Assembly: GCA_019115985.1 (NCBI GenBank)
Contig: DXCN01000038.1
Location: forward strand, 58,189-122,188
Reading direction: 5' to 3'
DNA: 64,000 bases
Origin: Candidatus Rothia avicola
GTDB lineage: Bacteria > Actinomycetota > Actinomycetes > Actinomycetales > Micrococcaceae
Made by a program: the position numbers and the translations under genes. Under the pieces are notes generated by a model. It saw only the letters and a list, made by a program, of their open reading frames with translations. It did no database searches and was not told the origin of the DNA. Positions 26,427 through 35,326 of the stretch are shown here, in pieces. Within the stretch, counting starts at the first letter, position 1. Each line of letters starts with the position of its first letter.

Positions 26427-27620
26427 CTAGTTAGCGGTGATATCAGACCGGTCGAGGCTGTAGGCGCGGGCGATGGTGGACTGGCCCAGCACGCGGGTGC
26501 CCTGGTAAATCACCATGGTCTGCCCCGGAGCAACACCGCGCAGTTTCTCGTGCAGGCGCACCACGGTTTCCAGGCGCAGGGCCCCGGGCTCAGCGGCTTC
26601 ATCGTCTGCTCCCCATTCCAGGTGAGCGGTTGAGGGCACCGGGTCTGCGTGAGCTCGTACCTGGGCGGTGACCTCAAAGGACGCTGAACGGGCACCTTCT
26701 ACGGGCTCTTCGGCCAAGAAGGCGGCAGCTTCTTCTACGGGCAGACCGGCCCAGGTTGCGCGGATACCGCGGATCTCGTCAATTTCGAGCAGGTCCTTAC
26801 CGCCCACGATGACCTCGTTGGTCTTGGGGCGGATTTCTAGCACGAAACGGGGCTTACCGTCGGGGGCAGGGTGCCCAATGGCCAGACCCTTGCGCTGGCC
26901 CACGGTAAAGGCCTGGGAGCCGCGGTGCTTGCCGAGCACGCGTCCGTCCGTGTCCTTGATATCGCCCTCGGTCATGTCGATGTGCTCTTCGAGCCACTCG
27001 CGGGTGTCGCCCTCGGGAATGAAGCAGATGTCGTAGGAGTCGGGCTTCTGAGCTACCGAGAAGCCGCGTTCGGCGGCCTCGGCGCGTACCTCGTCCTTGG
27101 AGGGGGTATCGGCCAGGGGGAACCAGGCGTGCTTGAGCTGCTCGTGGGTCAGCACACCCAGAACATAGGACTGGTCCTTGGCCCAGGTCGCTGCGCGGTG
27201 TAGCTCCCGGTTGCCGTGCTCGTCCGTGATGACCTTGGCGTAGTGGCCGGTCACTACCGCGTCAAAGCCCAGGGCCACGGCCTTCTCCAGCAGGGCCGCG
27301 AACTTGATTTTCTCGTTGCAGCGCATACAGGGGTTGGGGGTGCGGCCGTGCTCGTACTCAGAGATGAAGTCATCGACAACGTCCTCCTTGAACCGCTCAG
27401 AGAAGTCCCAGACGTAGAAGGGAATTCCCAGCTGGTCGCAGACCCGGCGGGCGTCCATGGAGTCCTCGATGGTGCAGCAGCCGCGGGAGCCGGTACGCAG
27501 GGTGCCGGGCATGCGGGAGAGTGCCAGGTGCACGCCGACTACCTCGTGGCCAGCCTCGACGGCGCGGGCGGCGGCAACGGCCGAGTCCACGCCACCGCTC
27601 ATAGCAGCAAGAATTTTCAT
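26427..27620 (-). CDS. mnmA: tRNA-specific 2-thiouridylase MnmA
   Basis: Enzyme making s2U34 in tRNA Lys/Glu/Gln; 397 residues. PP-loop [12 protein letters not shown] at 6-17; catalytic Cys in [12 protein letters not shown] near 100-111 and the second in [10 protein letters not shown] near 200. The C-terminal beta-barrel is intact. It receives sulfur from the cysteine desulfurase encoded just upstream in the same direction, separated by a repeat-filled gap of about 300 bases (27621-27918). A Pro/Ala/Glu-rich insertion near 305-345 is longer than in E. coli MnmA. Confidence 0.94.
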   Translation of the reverse strand: MKILAAMSGGVDSAVAAARAVEAGHEVVGVHLALSRMPGTLRTGSRGCCTIEDSMDARRVCDQLGIPFYVWDFSERFKEDVVDDFISEYEHGRTPNPCMRCNEKIKFAALLEKAVALGFDAVVTGHYAKVITDEHGNRELHRAATWAKDQSYVLGVLTHEQLKHAWFPLADTPSKDEVRAEAAERGFSVAQKPDSYDICFIPEGDTREWLEEHIDMTEGDIKDTDGRVLGKHRGSQAFTVGQRKGLAIGHPAPDGKPRFVLEIRPKTNEVIVGGKDLLEIDEIRGIRATWAGLPVEEAAAFLAEEPVEGARSASFEVTAQVRAHADPVPSTAHLEWGADDEAAEPGALRLETVVRLHEKLRGVAPGQTMVIYQGTRVLGQSTIARAYSLDRSDITAN

Positions 27621-27652
27621 GGTTAAGTCCTATATCCAGTAATTGTTGAAGT

Positions 27653-27704
27653 TTTGGGCGGTGGGTTTGGGCGGTGGGTTTGGGCGGTGGGTTTGGGCGG
27701 TGGG
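27653..27704 (+). repeat. Four tandem copies of a 13-bp G-rich unit
   Basis: TTTGGGCGGTGGG repeated four times without error, 33 bases upstream of the mnmA start codon on the non-template side. Each unit has two GGG runs and loops of 3-4 bases, so the tract satisfies the G3N1-7 quadruplex pattern on the + strand (the RNA of mnmA would carry the C-rich strand). Confidence 0.9.
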
Positions 27705-27706
27705 GC

Positions 27707-27799
27707 GGGCAGGCTACCCTGGCCGCTGGCTCGGGGCTGGCGTGAATCGGGCGAGCGCCCCGCGCGAGTCCCGAGAGGGTCGCGGCCAGGTGCCTGCCC
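27707..27799. repeat. Structured intergenic repeat, copy A
   Basis: Inverted repeat with outer arms GGGCAGGCTACCCTGGCCGC and GCGGCCAGGTGCCTGCCC. Inside the arms the core TGGCTCGGGGCTGGCGTGAATCG (shown here in two parts: TGGCTCGGGGC, TGGCGTGAATCG; 27727-27749) precedes an inner stem TCGGG/CCCGA and then GAGGGTCG. The same plan recurs at 29776 and 61325. The 3' arm with flank (GGGTCGCGGCCAGG, 27777-27801) is repeated exactly 100 bases further on at 27877-27901, pointing to local duplication. Confidence 0.75.
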
Positions 27800-27876
27800 G
27801 GCCCGCCGTCCTCCCCAACATTCCCAGCGGTCGGTCAGCCGCGTCCTGCCCTCGCCCAGCCGGGTTTAGTTCCAGT

Positions 27877-27901
27877 GGGTCGCGGCCAGGTGCCTGCCCG
27901 G
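27877..27901 (+). repeat. Second copy of the 25-bp 3' arm of repeat A
   Basis: Twenty-five bases beginning GGGTCGCGGCCAGG are identical to 27777-27801, exactly 100 bases downstream. Just before each lies other duplicated material: AGTTCCAG at 27868 recurs at the end of the cysteine desulfurase gene (27920). Confidence 0.8.
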
Positions 27902-27918
27902 GCTACCGCCTTATCGAG

Positions 27919-29151
27919 CTAGTTCCAGCGGGCGGCGTCCGGGGCGTGGCCCGCCATACCTGCCTTTTTAGCTTGGGCCCAGGCGCCGGGGAGGGCGTCG
28001 AGAAGGGCGGTGACGTCGTCCTCGGTGCTGGTGTGCCCCAGGGTGAAGCGCTGGGCGCCGCGGGCCTCGTCCTCGCTCAGCCCCATAGCCAGCAGAACGT
28101 GGGAGGGGCGGGGCACCCCGGCGTTGCAGGCTGAGCCGGTGGACGACTCCACCCCTGCCATATCGAGCAGGAAGAGCAGGGAGTCGCCCTCGCAGCCGGG
28201 GAAAGTGAAGTGGGCATTGCCGGGCAGGCGGCTGAAGGCGCCGACTGCTCGGTCCTGGGGGCTTTCGGGGGCGGCCCCGCGCAGCTGGGCTTCGGGAACA
28301 GCCGCGAGGACGCCCTCGATCAGGCGGTCCCGCAGCTCGGCCTGGCGGCTGGCTTCGGCGAGCAGGTTCTGCCCTGCTTCGGCAGCTGCTGCGCCAAAGC
28401 CCGCGATGGAGGCAGCATCAATGGTTCCTGAACGCACGGAGCGTTCCTGCCCGCCGCCGTGGAGTACGGGCATGAGCTGGGCACTGCGGGTAGCGATGAG
28501 GGCGCCGATTCCCATGGGCCCGCCAATTTTGTGGGCTGAAATCGCCATGGCAGTAGCACCGGACTCCTTGAAGTTTACCGGCAGGGTGCCAAAGGCCTGG
28601 ACGGCATCCGTGTGAAAGGGAAGTCCAAATTCTGCAGCTACCGCAGCGATTTCTGCGACGGGCTGCACGGTGCCCACCTCATTGTTGGCCCACATAACGG
28701 TCACCAGGGCAACCGTCTCTGGGCTCTCGCCCACCGCCTGCCGAACCGCTTCGGCGCTGACTACACCGCTGGCGTCCGGAGCTACCCAGCTCACCTCGGC
28801 CCCCTCGTGAGCCTGCAACCATTCAACGGCATCTCCCACCGCGTGGTGCTCGATGCCCGAAACAACAATGCGGGTCGCATGCGGGTTGGCTTCGCGGCGT
28901 TTCCAGTAGAGCCCCTTGATGGCCAGGTTATCTGCCTCGGTACCACCGGAGGTAAAGATAATCTCGGCGGCATCGCAGCCGGCAACCCGCGCGATACGTT
29001 CGCGAGCATACTCGACGGTAGCGCGAGCAGAGCGGCCCGCTGAATGCAGGGACGAGGGGTTGCCGCCAATTTTCATCTGCTCCACCACGGCGTCGATAGC
29101 CTGAGGGAGCATGGGGGTGGTGGCGGCGTGGTCCAGGTAGACCCGGGGCAT
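27919..29151 (-). CDS. Cysteine desulfurase (IscS/NifS family)
   Basis: PLP enzyme of 410 residues releasing sulfur from cysteine as persulfide. PLP-binding His/Asp region near 100-180, Schiff-base Lys near 205 in SAHKIGGPMGIGAL, and the catalytic Cys near 343 in STGSACNAGVPRPSH. N-terminal YLDHAATTPM is typical. It stands upstream of mnmA, the arrangement seen in M. tuberculosis (iscS-mnmA), so it probably feeds tRNA thiolation and perhaps Fe-S assembly. The C-terminus is slightly extended, and its last codons are partly duplicated in the gap downstream. Confidence 0.92.
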   Translation of the reverse strand: MPRVYLDHAATTPMLPQAIDAVVEQMKIGGNPSSLHSAGRSARATVEYARERIARVAGCDAAEIIFTSGGTEADNLAIKGLYWKRREANPHATRIVVSGIEHHAVGDAVEWLQAHEGAEVSWVAPDASGVVSAEAVRQAVGESPETVALVTVMWANNEVGTVQPVAEIAAVAAEFGLPFHTDAVQAFGTLPVNFKESGATAMAISAHKIGGPMGIGALIATRSAQLMPVLHGGGQERSVRSGTIDAASIAGFGAAAAEAGQNLLAEASRQAELRDRLIEGVLAAVPEAQLRGAAPESPQDRAVGAFSRLPGNAHFTFPGCEGDSLLFLLDMAGVESSTGSACNAGVPRPSHVLLAMGLSEDEARGAQRFTLGHTSTEDDVTALLDALPGAWAQAKKAGMAGHAPDAARWN

Positions 29152-29297
29152 GGGCGCTGGCCTTTCCGTGGCGGGCGGTCAAAACAATTCAGCCTTCCAT
29201 CATACTCCCCCGCTCTTAGGGCAGGCTATGGACTGCTTCACCCTCTCAACAGCTCCCAGTGCACTTTTATTTCGCGGCGGGCGCGTAAACTGTTGGG

Positions 29298-29765
29298 GTG
29301 TTCAAGATTCTTTTTTATACCCCTGAAATTCCTGGTAATACCGGTAACGCGATTCGTCTGGCCGCTATCACCGGTGCAGAGCTGCACCTGGTCAAGCCCC
29401 TGGGCTTTAACTTCGAGGACGCCAACCTGCGCCGGGCTGGCCTCGACTACCATGACCTGGCGGTCATGACCGTGCACGAGACCCTCGAGGATGCTTGGGA
29501 GACCCTAGCCCCGGCCCGCGTCTTTGCTTTTACCACCACAGCCACTACTAACTTCGCTGATATTGCCTACCAGGAGGGGGATGTGCTCATGTTCGGCCCC
29601 GAATCGGTTGGGCTGCCCGAGCACGTACAGAACGACCCGCACGTCACCCAGCGGGTCAAGATCCCGATGGTTCCGGGCCGCCGCTCCCTCAACCTGGCCA
29701 ACAGCGCCTCGATTGCGGTGTTTGAGGCCTGGCGCCAGCACGGCTTTGCCGGTGGGGTGATTTAG
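29298..29765 (+). CDS. tRNA (cytidine(34)-2'-O)-methyltransferase TrmL-like (SPOUT)
   Basis: SpoU-class methyltransferase of 155 residues, a single trefoil-knot domain. Motif 1 PEIPGNTGNAIRLAAITGAELHL (shown in part: PEIPGNTGNAIRLA) near 9-22, motif 2 VLMFGPESVGLPE near 95-107 and motif 3 IPMVPGRRSLNLANSASIAV (about 125-144). It methylates the wobble ribose of tRNA Leu in TrmL of E. coli; the short length and the N-terminus fit TrmL rather than TrmJ. Start codon is a GTG at 29298. Converges on htrA, with repeat copy B between. Confidence 0.88.
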   Translation: MFKILFYTPEIPGNTGNAIRLAAITGAELHLVKPLGFNFEDANLRRAGLDYHDLAVMTVHETLEDAWETLAPARVFAFTTTATTNFADIAYQEGDVLMFGPESVGLPEHVQNDPHVTQRVKIPMVPGRRSLNLANSASIAVFEAWRQHGFAGGVI

Positions 29766-29775
29766 TCACAAAAGT

Positions 29776-29887
29776 AGGCTCTGCAGGGCTCACGCTCGCT
29801 GTCGACCCTCTTGCCTGGTTCGCTTCGCTCACGAGGCAATTCACGCCAGCCCCGGGCCAACAGCTTCGCTGTGAGCCTGCAGAGCCT
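29776..29887. repeat. Structured intergenic repeat, copy B (acts as hairpin between trmL and htrA)
   Basis: Outer arms AGGCTCTGCAGGGCTCAC and GTGAGCCTGCAGAGCCT with one bulge. On the minus strand the loop carries TGGCCCGGGGC + TGGCGTGAATTG (29859-29837), an inner stem TTGCCT/AGGCAA and GAGGGTCG. The core matches copy A at 21 of 23 positions while both stems have different sequences. The T-run after the right arm means it can also serve as a terminator for trmL; the gap holds nothing else. Confidence 0.8.
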
Positions 29888-29902
29888 TTTATGAAAGAAT
29901 CG

Positions 29903-31348
29903 CTAGCTGTTAGCGGCGTTCCCCAGGGTCACGGTGACCTGCTGGGTTGAGCCGTTGCGCTCAACGGTAAGGGTGACGGTGTCACCTGCTGCTGCCTGGC
30001 GGACGGCGGCGGTCAGCTCGCTTGCCTCGCTGATGCTACGCCCGTCAACGGCGGTGACCACGTCGCCTGATTTCAGGCCGGCAGCTTCGGCAGCTCCTCC
30101 GCCGGTGACCTTCTGAATCAGGGCACCGTCACCGAAGGCTTCGGATGAGTCGTTGTTGGCGGGTGAGGTGGAGACGGTAGCTCCCAGCATGCCGTGGGTG
30201 GCTGAGCCGTTATCGATAATTTCCTGGGCTACCCGCTTGGCGTAGTTGATGGGGATAGCGAAGCCAACACCGATGTTGCCGCTGGCGGAGGTGCTGGATG
30301 AGTCGGTGGAGGCAATGGCCACGTTGATACCGATCACTTCACCGTTGGAGTTGATGAGGGCACCGCCGGAGTTGCCAGGGTTCACCGCAGCATCGGTCTG
30401 GATGACGTTGATGGCAATGGTGGAGTTTGAGGTGGTGCTCTGGCTCTGCTGGCCGGGAATCTCAAACTGGAAGGGTGAGCTGCCGAAGGGGTCGGTGGTG
30501 CTGCTTCCGGAGTCAGCGGTGGACTCATCGGCTGCCGATGAGGCTACCTCGATGGTTCGTGCCAAGTTCGAGACGATACCGGTGGTCACGGTGTTAGACA
30601 GCCCCAGGGGTGCACCGATAGCTACGGTGGTATCGCCAACGTTCAGGGCATCAGAGTCGCCCAGGGTGGCGGGGGTGAGAGTCAGGCCGCTGGTGCTATC
30701 GAGCTTGATGACGGCCAGGTCGCTGGTGGGGTCGGTACCGACTACGGTGGCGGAGCGGACGGTGCCATCTGCTAGCTGCACTTCAATGGAGGCGTTAGCG
30801 GTAGCCCCGTCGAGGGTGACCACGTGGGTGTTGGTGAGAATGTGCCCCGCGGTATCGAGAATAACGCCGGAGCCGGAGCCAGACGCGTTCGATGAGGTCG
30901 CTGCGATGGTGACGATAGAGGGGGTTGCCTTGGCAGCAGCAGCGGTAATAGCGTTGACGGAGTCGGTGTTATTGACGATGGTGGTCCCCGAGCTGGTAGT
31001 TGTGATGCTTGAGGCTGCACCGGTTGAGGTTGCGGCTACTACCCCACCGCCGATACCGCCACCGACCAGGGCAGCGATAGCAGCTGCTGCCAGGACGGTA
31101 CGAGTTGCGTGTTTGCCCTTATTCTGTTCGGGCTGGTCGGCAGGAGCAGCGTAGTTGCCGGTGTAAGCGGTAGCGCCTGCATAGGCGTAGGCCCCGGTGG
31201 CAGGAGCCTGCTGGGCAGCAAAAGCGGTGGTGGGGGCGTCCTGGCTGGAGGTGCCCGCGGCAGAGGCCGCAACCTGCTGCTGGTTCATCGGAACGGTACA
31301 ATCAGCGGACGACGAATCGGGAGTGGGTTCCCATGAGTTCTGTGACAT
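29903..31348 (-). CDS. HtrA-like serine protease with PDZ domain
   Basis: Envelope quality-control protease of 481 residues. Ala/Gln/Pro-rich cytoplasmic N-terminus (1-80), one membrane helix (about 84-108), a trypsin-like domain with His near 174 (TNTHVV), Asp near 209 (TSDLAVIKLD) and Ser near 325 (NPGNSGGAL), then one PDZ domain (about 385-475). A Ser/Asp-rich insert near 255-290 lies before the Ser motif. Type II membrane topology puts the protease outside, as for mycobacterial HtrA/PepD. Divergent from the TPM-domain gene across 255 bases. Confidence 0.92.
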   Translation of the reverse strand: MSQNSWEPTPDSSSADCTVPMNQQQVAASAAGTSSQDAPTTAFAAQQAPATGAYAYAGATAYTGNYAAPADQPEQNKGKHATRTVLAAAAIAALVGGGIGGGVVAATSTGAASSITTTSSGTTIVNNTDSVNAITAAAAKATPSIVTIAATSSNASGSGSGVILDTAGHILTNTHVVTLDGATANASIEVQLADGTVRSATVVGTDPTSDLAVIKLDSTSGLTLTPATLGDSDALNVGDTTVAIGAPLGLSNTVTTGIVSNLARTIEVASSAADESTADSGSSTTDPFGSSPFQFEIPGQQSQSTTSNSTIAINVIQTDAAVNPGNSGGALINSNGEVIGINVAIASTDSSSTSASGNIGVGFAIPINYAKRVAQEIIDNGSATHGMLGATVSTSPANNDSSEAFGDGALIQKVTGGGAAEAAGLKSGDVVTAVDGRSISEASELTAAVRQAAAGDTVTLTVERNGSTQQVTVTLGNAANS

Positions 31349-31603
31349 CTAAGCAGCTTTCTTTCGAGATCTTTTGAGGTGGGCACCTGTTCAAGAGGTG
31401 CGCCTGCGGTGTTTTCTTAGCTCCCACTATGCGCTATAGGTCTGTGTTAGAGATGAAGCAAAGCTGTGTGTTTGCTGTACATAGAGCTGAGGAGTACATC
31501 GCCCTGAGCTGAGGGTGAACGCCGTCAGCTACCTCAAAAGAGAGCGGGGTGAGCGGGGCTACAATAGTGCTCAAGTACCGCTGACCTCTAGAAGAGAGAC
31601 CCC
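31349..31603. other. Divergent promoter region htrA / TPM gene
   Basis: 255 bases with no gene. On the + strand TACAAT (31560-31565), preceded by GGGGC, is a good -10 for the TPM gene about 40 bases before its ATG; no clear -35 stands before it. On the minus strand no firm htrA promoter could be set. Confidence 0.45.
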
Positions 31604-33625
31604 ATGTCACGCAAACCTGCTACCACTGCCCTGCTTGTCCTTGCTTTGGCGCTGGGAGTATCGCCCGCTGCCCTGGCAGCGGCTCCCTACGATTTGGACG
31701 CCGGGGTTCGGGTCAGCGACACCACCTCCTCGCTGGGAGACACAAGTTCGCTAGAGGACGCCATCAGCCAGCTTGCCAGTGATGAACAGGTCAACCTCTT
31801 TGTTGTGACCATTGACCACTTCGAAAGCCCCAGCTCCTCTTCGGAGTGGACCCGTGACTTTGCCACCCTCAACAATATGGGCACCAACGACGTGGTACTG
31901 GTCATCGCCACCGAAGCCCGCCAGGCCTACTTTATGGCCGGCTCCACCTCGGTTCTTTCTACCAGCCAGCAGGAGAAGATTTATCAGAATTACATCTACC
32001 CTGAGCTAGCGAACTCCGACTACGAGGCCGCTGCGCTGGCTGCGGTCACCGGTATCGAGTCTGAACTCGGTTCTGCTTCAGCGGTATCAGGTACTTCGGG
32101 GACGCTCGTGGGTGGCGCTACCCTCCTGGGTGTAGCCGCCGTCGCTGGCGGCGGGGCCTGGGCTTTTAGCCGCTCACGGGCGTCCGCGCGTAAAAACACC
32201 GGCGGCAGCCGCAGCGGGCAACCCACCCCGTCCCAGCCTCTACCTTCCATTGAAGAGCTGCGTACCCGGGCAGGTGCCCAGCTGGTCGCCACCGATGACG
32301 CCATCGCCCACTCCCAGCAGGAAGTTGAGTTCGCCCGGCTGCAGTACGGCGATGACGAGGTTAAACCCTTCCTAGATGCCATCGAGGCGGCTAAGAACCA
32401 CATGCAGCGTTCCTTCCAGCTGCAAAAACAGCTGGACGATGAAATCCCCGATACCGAAGCTGACCAGCGGGCCTGGCTGAACGAAATTCTTGCCCGCACC
32501 GAAGACGCCCAGAAGGCCCTCAACGAGCAGGTTGCCAACTTCACCAACCTGCGCAAGCTCGAAGAAACAGCACCCCAGGCTCTCGCCACCCTCAGCCAGG
32601 GCATAGCCTCAGCAGCCCCGCTCTTTCCCGCCGCCCAGGCAGCCCTCGACCGCCTCGGTACCCTCTACTCCCCCAGCGCTTTCGGGGCGGTGGCAGATAA
32701 TATCAGTGAGGCCCAGGCTCGCCTAGACTTTGCCCGGCAAGAGGCCAAGGAGGCAGAAGACTTGCTGGGCACCCAGCGAAGCCAGGCCATTCTTGCCCTG
32801 CGCGCGGGTGAAGAAGCCCTGGGCCAGGCCAGGGGGCTGCTTGAGTCTATTCATCACGCTGAAACCGACCTGGGCAAGATGGCAGCTTCACTCGATAACG
32901 CCCTGATTTTGGCTGACCGCGACGTTGCCCAGGCTCAGGAGTTAGCCCGCACAGGGGCAGGAAGTAGCAGCCAGCTCTCCGGTGCAGCCGCCGGGGTGCA
33001 GGCCGTACTCGGCCAGATTCGAGCCGAACGCCGCGCCGGGCTGATTGACCCCTACCTGCTCAACCAGCGGCTCCACGAAGTACGGTCAGACCTAGATACT
33101 GCCCTCGATGCGGTGCGCCAAACCCACGAACAAGAGCGCAGCGCCCGTGAAACCCTGGGCCACACCCTGGTGTCTGCCCAGGCCCAGGTATCGTCAGCCA
33201 GCGAATACGTCTGGGCACGACGGGGCGGCGTAAAAGCCGAAGCCCGCACCCGCCTCCGCGAGGCAGAACGCCACCTCACCGAAGCCCAGCAGCTCCAGCA
33301 CAGCGATCCCATCACTGCCCTGTCCCACGCCAATGACGCTATCCGCCTCGCCGGGGAAGCCCAGCGTATCGCCCGTTCCGATGTGGACCGCTTCAATCAG
33401 CGCAAGGGCTACTCCGGCGGCGGCAACTACAACTCAGCTATGCTGGGCGGCATCCTGCTCGGCACCCTACTCGGGGGTAGCAACCACAGCTCTGGCGGCG
33501 GCTTCGGGTCAGGTGGATTTGGCTCAGGCGGCTTTGGCGGCGGTATGGGCGGCGGCACTTTTGGCGGAGGCTTCGGAGGTGGAGGCAGCTGGGGCGACGG
33601 CGGAGGTGCCGGAGGCAACTTCTAG
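31604..33625 (+). CDS. TPM-domain protein with long helical region and Gly-rich tail
   Basis: Secreted or membrane-anchored protein of 673 residues. Signal peptide (about 1-28, LLVLALALGVSPAALA); TPM domain (about 30-150, with MGTNDVVLVIATEARQAYFM); one membrane helix (about 165-187, LVGGATLLGVAAVAGGGAWAF); then about 420 residues of Ala/Glu/Gln-rich helices that are probably coiled coils; and a Gly/Phe/Ser tail (about 605-673, repeats of GGGFGSGGFG type). TPM domains are known from photosystem repair and phosphatase-like proteins. It is followed by pspA, and this pairing is common in actinobacteria, so an envelope-stress role is likely but unproven. Confidence 0.8.
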   Translation: MSRKPATTALLVLALALGVSPAALAAAPYDLDAGVRVSDTTSSLGDTSSLEDAISQLASDEQVNLFVVTIDHFESPSSSSEWTRDFATLNNMGTNDVVLVIATEARQAYFMAGSTSVLSTSQQEKIYQNYIYPELANSDYEAAALAAVTGIESELGSASAVSGTSGTLVGGATLLGVAAVAGGGAWAFSRSRASARKNTGGSRSGQPTPSQPLPSIEELRTRAGAQLVATDDAIAHSQQEVEFARLQYGDDEVKPFLDAIEAAKNHMQRSFQLQKQLDDEIPDTEADQRAWLNEILARTEDAQKALNEQVANFTNLRKLEETAPQALATLSQGIASAAPLFPAAQAALDRLGTLYSPSAFGAVADNISEAQARLDFARQEAKEAEDLLGTQRSQAILALRAGEEALGQARGLLESIHHAETDLGKMAASLDNALILADRDVAQAQELARTGAGSSSQLSGAAAGVQAVLGQIRAERRAGLIDPYLLNQRLHEVRSDLDTALDAVRQTHEQERSARETLGHTLVSAQAQVSSASEYVWARRGGVKAEARTRLREAERHLTEAQQLQHSDPITALSHANDAIRLAGEAQRIARSDVDRFNQRKGYSGGGNYNSAMLGGILLGTLLGGSNHSSGGGFGSGGFGSGGFGGGMGGGTFGGGFGGGGSWGDGGGAGGNF

Positions 33626-33678
33626 GCCACCGGCGTCCGTGCGTCTCTCTCCTCTTTCTTACTCACACACGGCCCAGT

Positions 33679-33692
33679 GCCTGTGCACAGGC
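33679..33692. promoter_or_regulatory. Perfect palindrome between the TPM gene and pspA
   Basis: GCCTGTGCACAGGC, 14 bp, 129 bases before the pspA start. The same 194-base gap has a consensus -35 TTGACA at 33754-33759 but no matching -10 at normal spacing. Confidence 0.35.
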
Positions 33693-33819
33693 TTAGTTTT
33701 CGCTGACAACGTACTAACCACAAGGTGTGGCAGACCACCATCTGCCCCAAGCCTTGACAGAATAAGAGAAGGCACAGCAAGCCCGCTTATGCTTTCTTCA
33801 TCCACCGAAAGGTACCCTC

Positions 33820-34536
33820 ATGGCTAAGCAGACCATTTTCAGCCGCATCGCCCAGCTCACCAAGGCCAACATTAACGCCCTGATTGACGCCGCTGAAGAC
33901 CCCCAGAAGATGCTCGATCAGATGGTGCGCGACTACACCAACAACATCGCCGAAGCAGAACAGGCTGTCGCCCAGACTATCGGCAACCTGCGCATGCTCG
34001 AAGAAGACCACGCCGAAGACCTGCGCGAAGCAGACGAATGGGGTGCTAAGGCCCTGGCCGCCTCTAATAAGGCCGACGAGTTCCGGACGGCAGGCGACAC
34101 CGCTAGCGCCGACAAGTTCGATAACCTGGCCAAGATCGCCCTGGGCCGCCAGATGCAGGCGGAGAACGAAGCTTCAGCGATCAAGCCCCAGATTGAGTCT
34201 CAGACCGCCGTGGTTGAGCAGCTCAAGACCGGCCTGACCCAGATGAAGGAGAAGCTGAACGAAATCAAGCGAAAGCGCGATGAGCTCGTCGCTCGCCAGA
34301 AGTCAGCTGCCGCCCAGTCCCAGGTCAACGACGCCCTCAAGGCCTTTGACGTCATGGACCCCACCAGCGAGATCTCCCGCTTTGAAGACAAGGTACGCCG
34401 CGAAGAAGCCCTCGTACGCGGCCAGCAGGAGCTCGCAGCGTCCTCCCTCGATGCCCAGTTCAATGACCTTGAAGAACTTGGCCACCAGTCAGAGCTCGAA
34501 GCCCGCCTAGCAGCCCTCAAGGCCGGCAAGCAGTAA
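33820..34536 (+). CDS. pspA: PspA/IM30-family protein
   Basis: Peripheral membrane protein of 238 residues, almost wholly alpha-helical. Begins with amphipathic helix FSRIAQLTKANINALIDAAEDP, followed by KMLDQMVRDYTNNIAEAEQAVA, both classic PspA/Vipp1 segments, and long coiled-coil stretches to about 220. PspA polymerises on damaged membranes and helps keep the proton gradient. No PspBC or ClgR/Rv2743c partners lie in view; the TPM-domain gene just upstream is the visible neighbour. Start ATG is preceded by GAAAGGTA. Ends at a clear terminator. Confidence 0.9.
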   Translation: MAKQTIFSRIAQLTKANINALIDAAEDPQKMLDQMVRDYTNNIAEAEQAVAQTIGNLRMLEEDHAEDLREADEWGAKALAASNKADEFRTAGDTASADKFDNLAKIALGRQMQAENEASAIKPQIESQTAVVEQLKTGLTQMKEKLNEIKRKRDELVARQKSAAAQSQVNDALKAFDVMDPTSEISRFEDKVRREEALVRGQQELAASSLDAQFNDLEELGHQSELEARLAALKAGKQ

Positions 34537-34565
34537 ACGGACTCAACAAGAGTCACCCTATACAG

Positions 34566-34600
34566 CGGGGCCCACCTCCCAGGAGGTAGGCCCCGTTTCT
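34566..34600. terminator. Terminator between pspA and udk
   Basis: CGGGGCCCACCTCC / GGAGGTAGGCCCCG with a short centre, followed by TTTCTTAT on the + strand. Confidence 0.8.
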
Positions 34601-34651
34601 TATATCTACGGGAGCTAACAGCTCTGCATTAGTCGATACTGACCGCAGTAG

Positions 34652-35278
34652 CTAGGGGCGGTCTGACTGGGTGCCAATCTGGCCGGTAATCCTGTGGAAC
34701 AGCATATCGAGGGCCACCACGTTGACACCTTCGGGGATAATCATGTCTACGTGGCGCTTGGATGGCTCCACATGCAGCTCATGCATGGGCTTGACGGTGG
34801 TGAGGTACTGGGCCTCAACCGACTCAATAGTACGACCCCGTTCGATGACGTCGCGGCGCAAGCGGCGCAGGATGCGCACATCGGCGTCCGTATCTACAAA
34901 GAGCTTGATATCGCACAGGTCGCGAATTTCAGGCTCAGCAAAAATCAGGATGCCCTCAAGGATGATGATGGGCTGGGGTTCAACGATGAGAGTCTCATCT
35001 GACCGGTTGTGGTCAGCAAAATCGTAAACGGGGGTCTCAATGGTCTGCCCCTCGATGAGGGCTTTGAGGTGGGTGACCAGAAGACCATTATCAAAGGCCT
35101 CGGGTGCATCGTAGTTCAGCAGGCAGCGCTGCTCATAGGTGAGGTGGTCATTGCGCTTGTAGTAGTTATCGTGATAAATCACGCCTACCTGGCCATCAAA
35201 CTTTTCAAGCAGCGAATTGGTGAGGGTGGTCTTGCCGGAGCCGGTGCCACCGGCGATACCGATAATGAGGGGTTTCAT
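34652..35278 (-). CDS. udk: Uridine kinase
   Basis: P-loop kinase for pyrimidine salvage (uridine/cytidine to UMP/CMP), 208 residues. Walker A GIAGGTGSGKTTLTNSL near 7-23, YHDNYYK near 35-41, FDNGLLVTHLKALIEG and LEGILIFAEPEIRDLCDIK near 105-123, RRLRRDVIERGRTIES near 135-150. Full length. The promoter region upstream (35279-35345) contains the palindromic GGGGACA pair, so it may share control with the divergent PH-like gene. Confidence 0.93.
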   Translation of the reverse strand: MKPLIIGIAGGTGSGKTTLTNSLLEKFDGQVGVIYHDNYYKRNDHLTYEQRCLLNYDAPEAFDNGLLVTHLKALIEGQTIETPVYDFADHNRSDETLIVEPQPIIILEGILIFAEPEIRDLCDIKLFVDTDADVRILRRLRRDVIERGRTIESVEAQYLTTVKPMHELHVEPSKRHVDMIIPEGVNVVALDMLFHRITGQIGTQSDRP

Positions 35279-35326
35279 GTAAGTGCAGCCCTATAGGTCG
35301 AAGTATTACTGCTATCTATTGTGGCA

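Noticed and set aside
27653..27704. CRISPR array
   Set aside because: The 13-bp units are directly adjacent with no spacers, and no cas genes are present in the window.
30246..31154. 302-codon open frame opposite htrA
   Set aside because: Antisense shadow of the protease gene with low-complexity Val/Ala/Pro content; no start signals.
33427..33618. Pro-rich open frame opposite the TPM gene tail
   Set aside because: It is the complement of Gly codons in the Gly-rich C-terminus.
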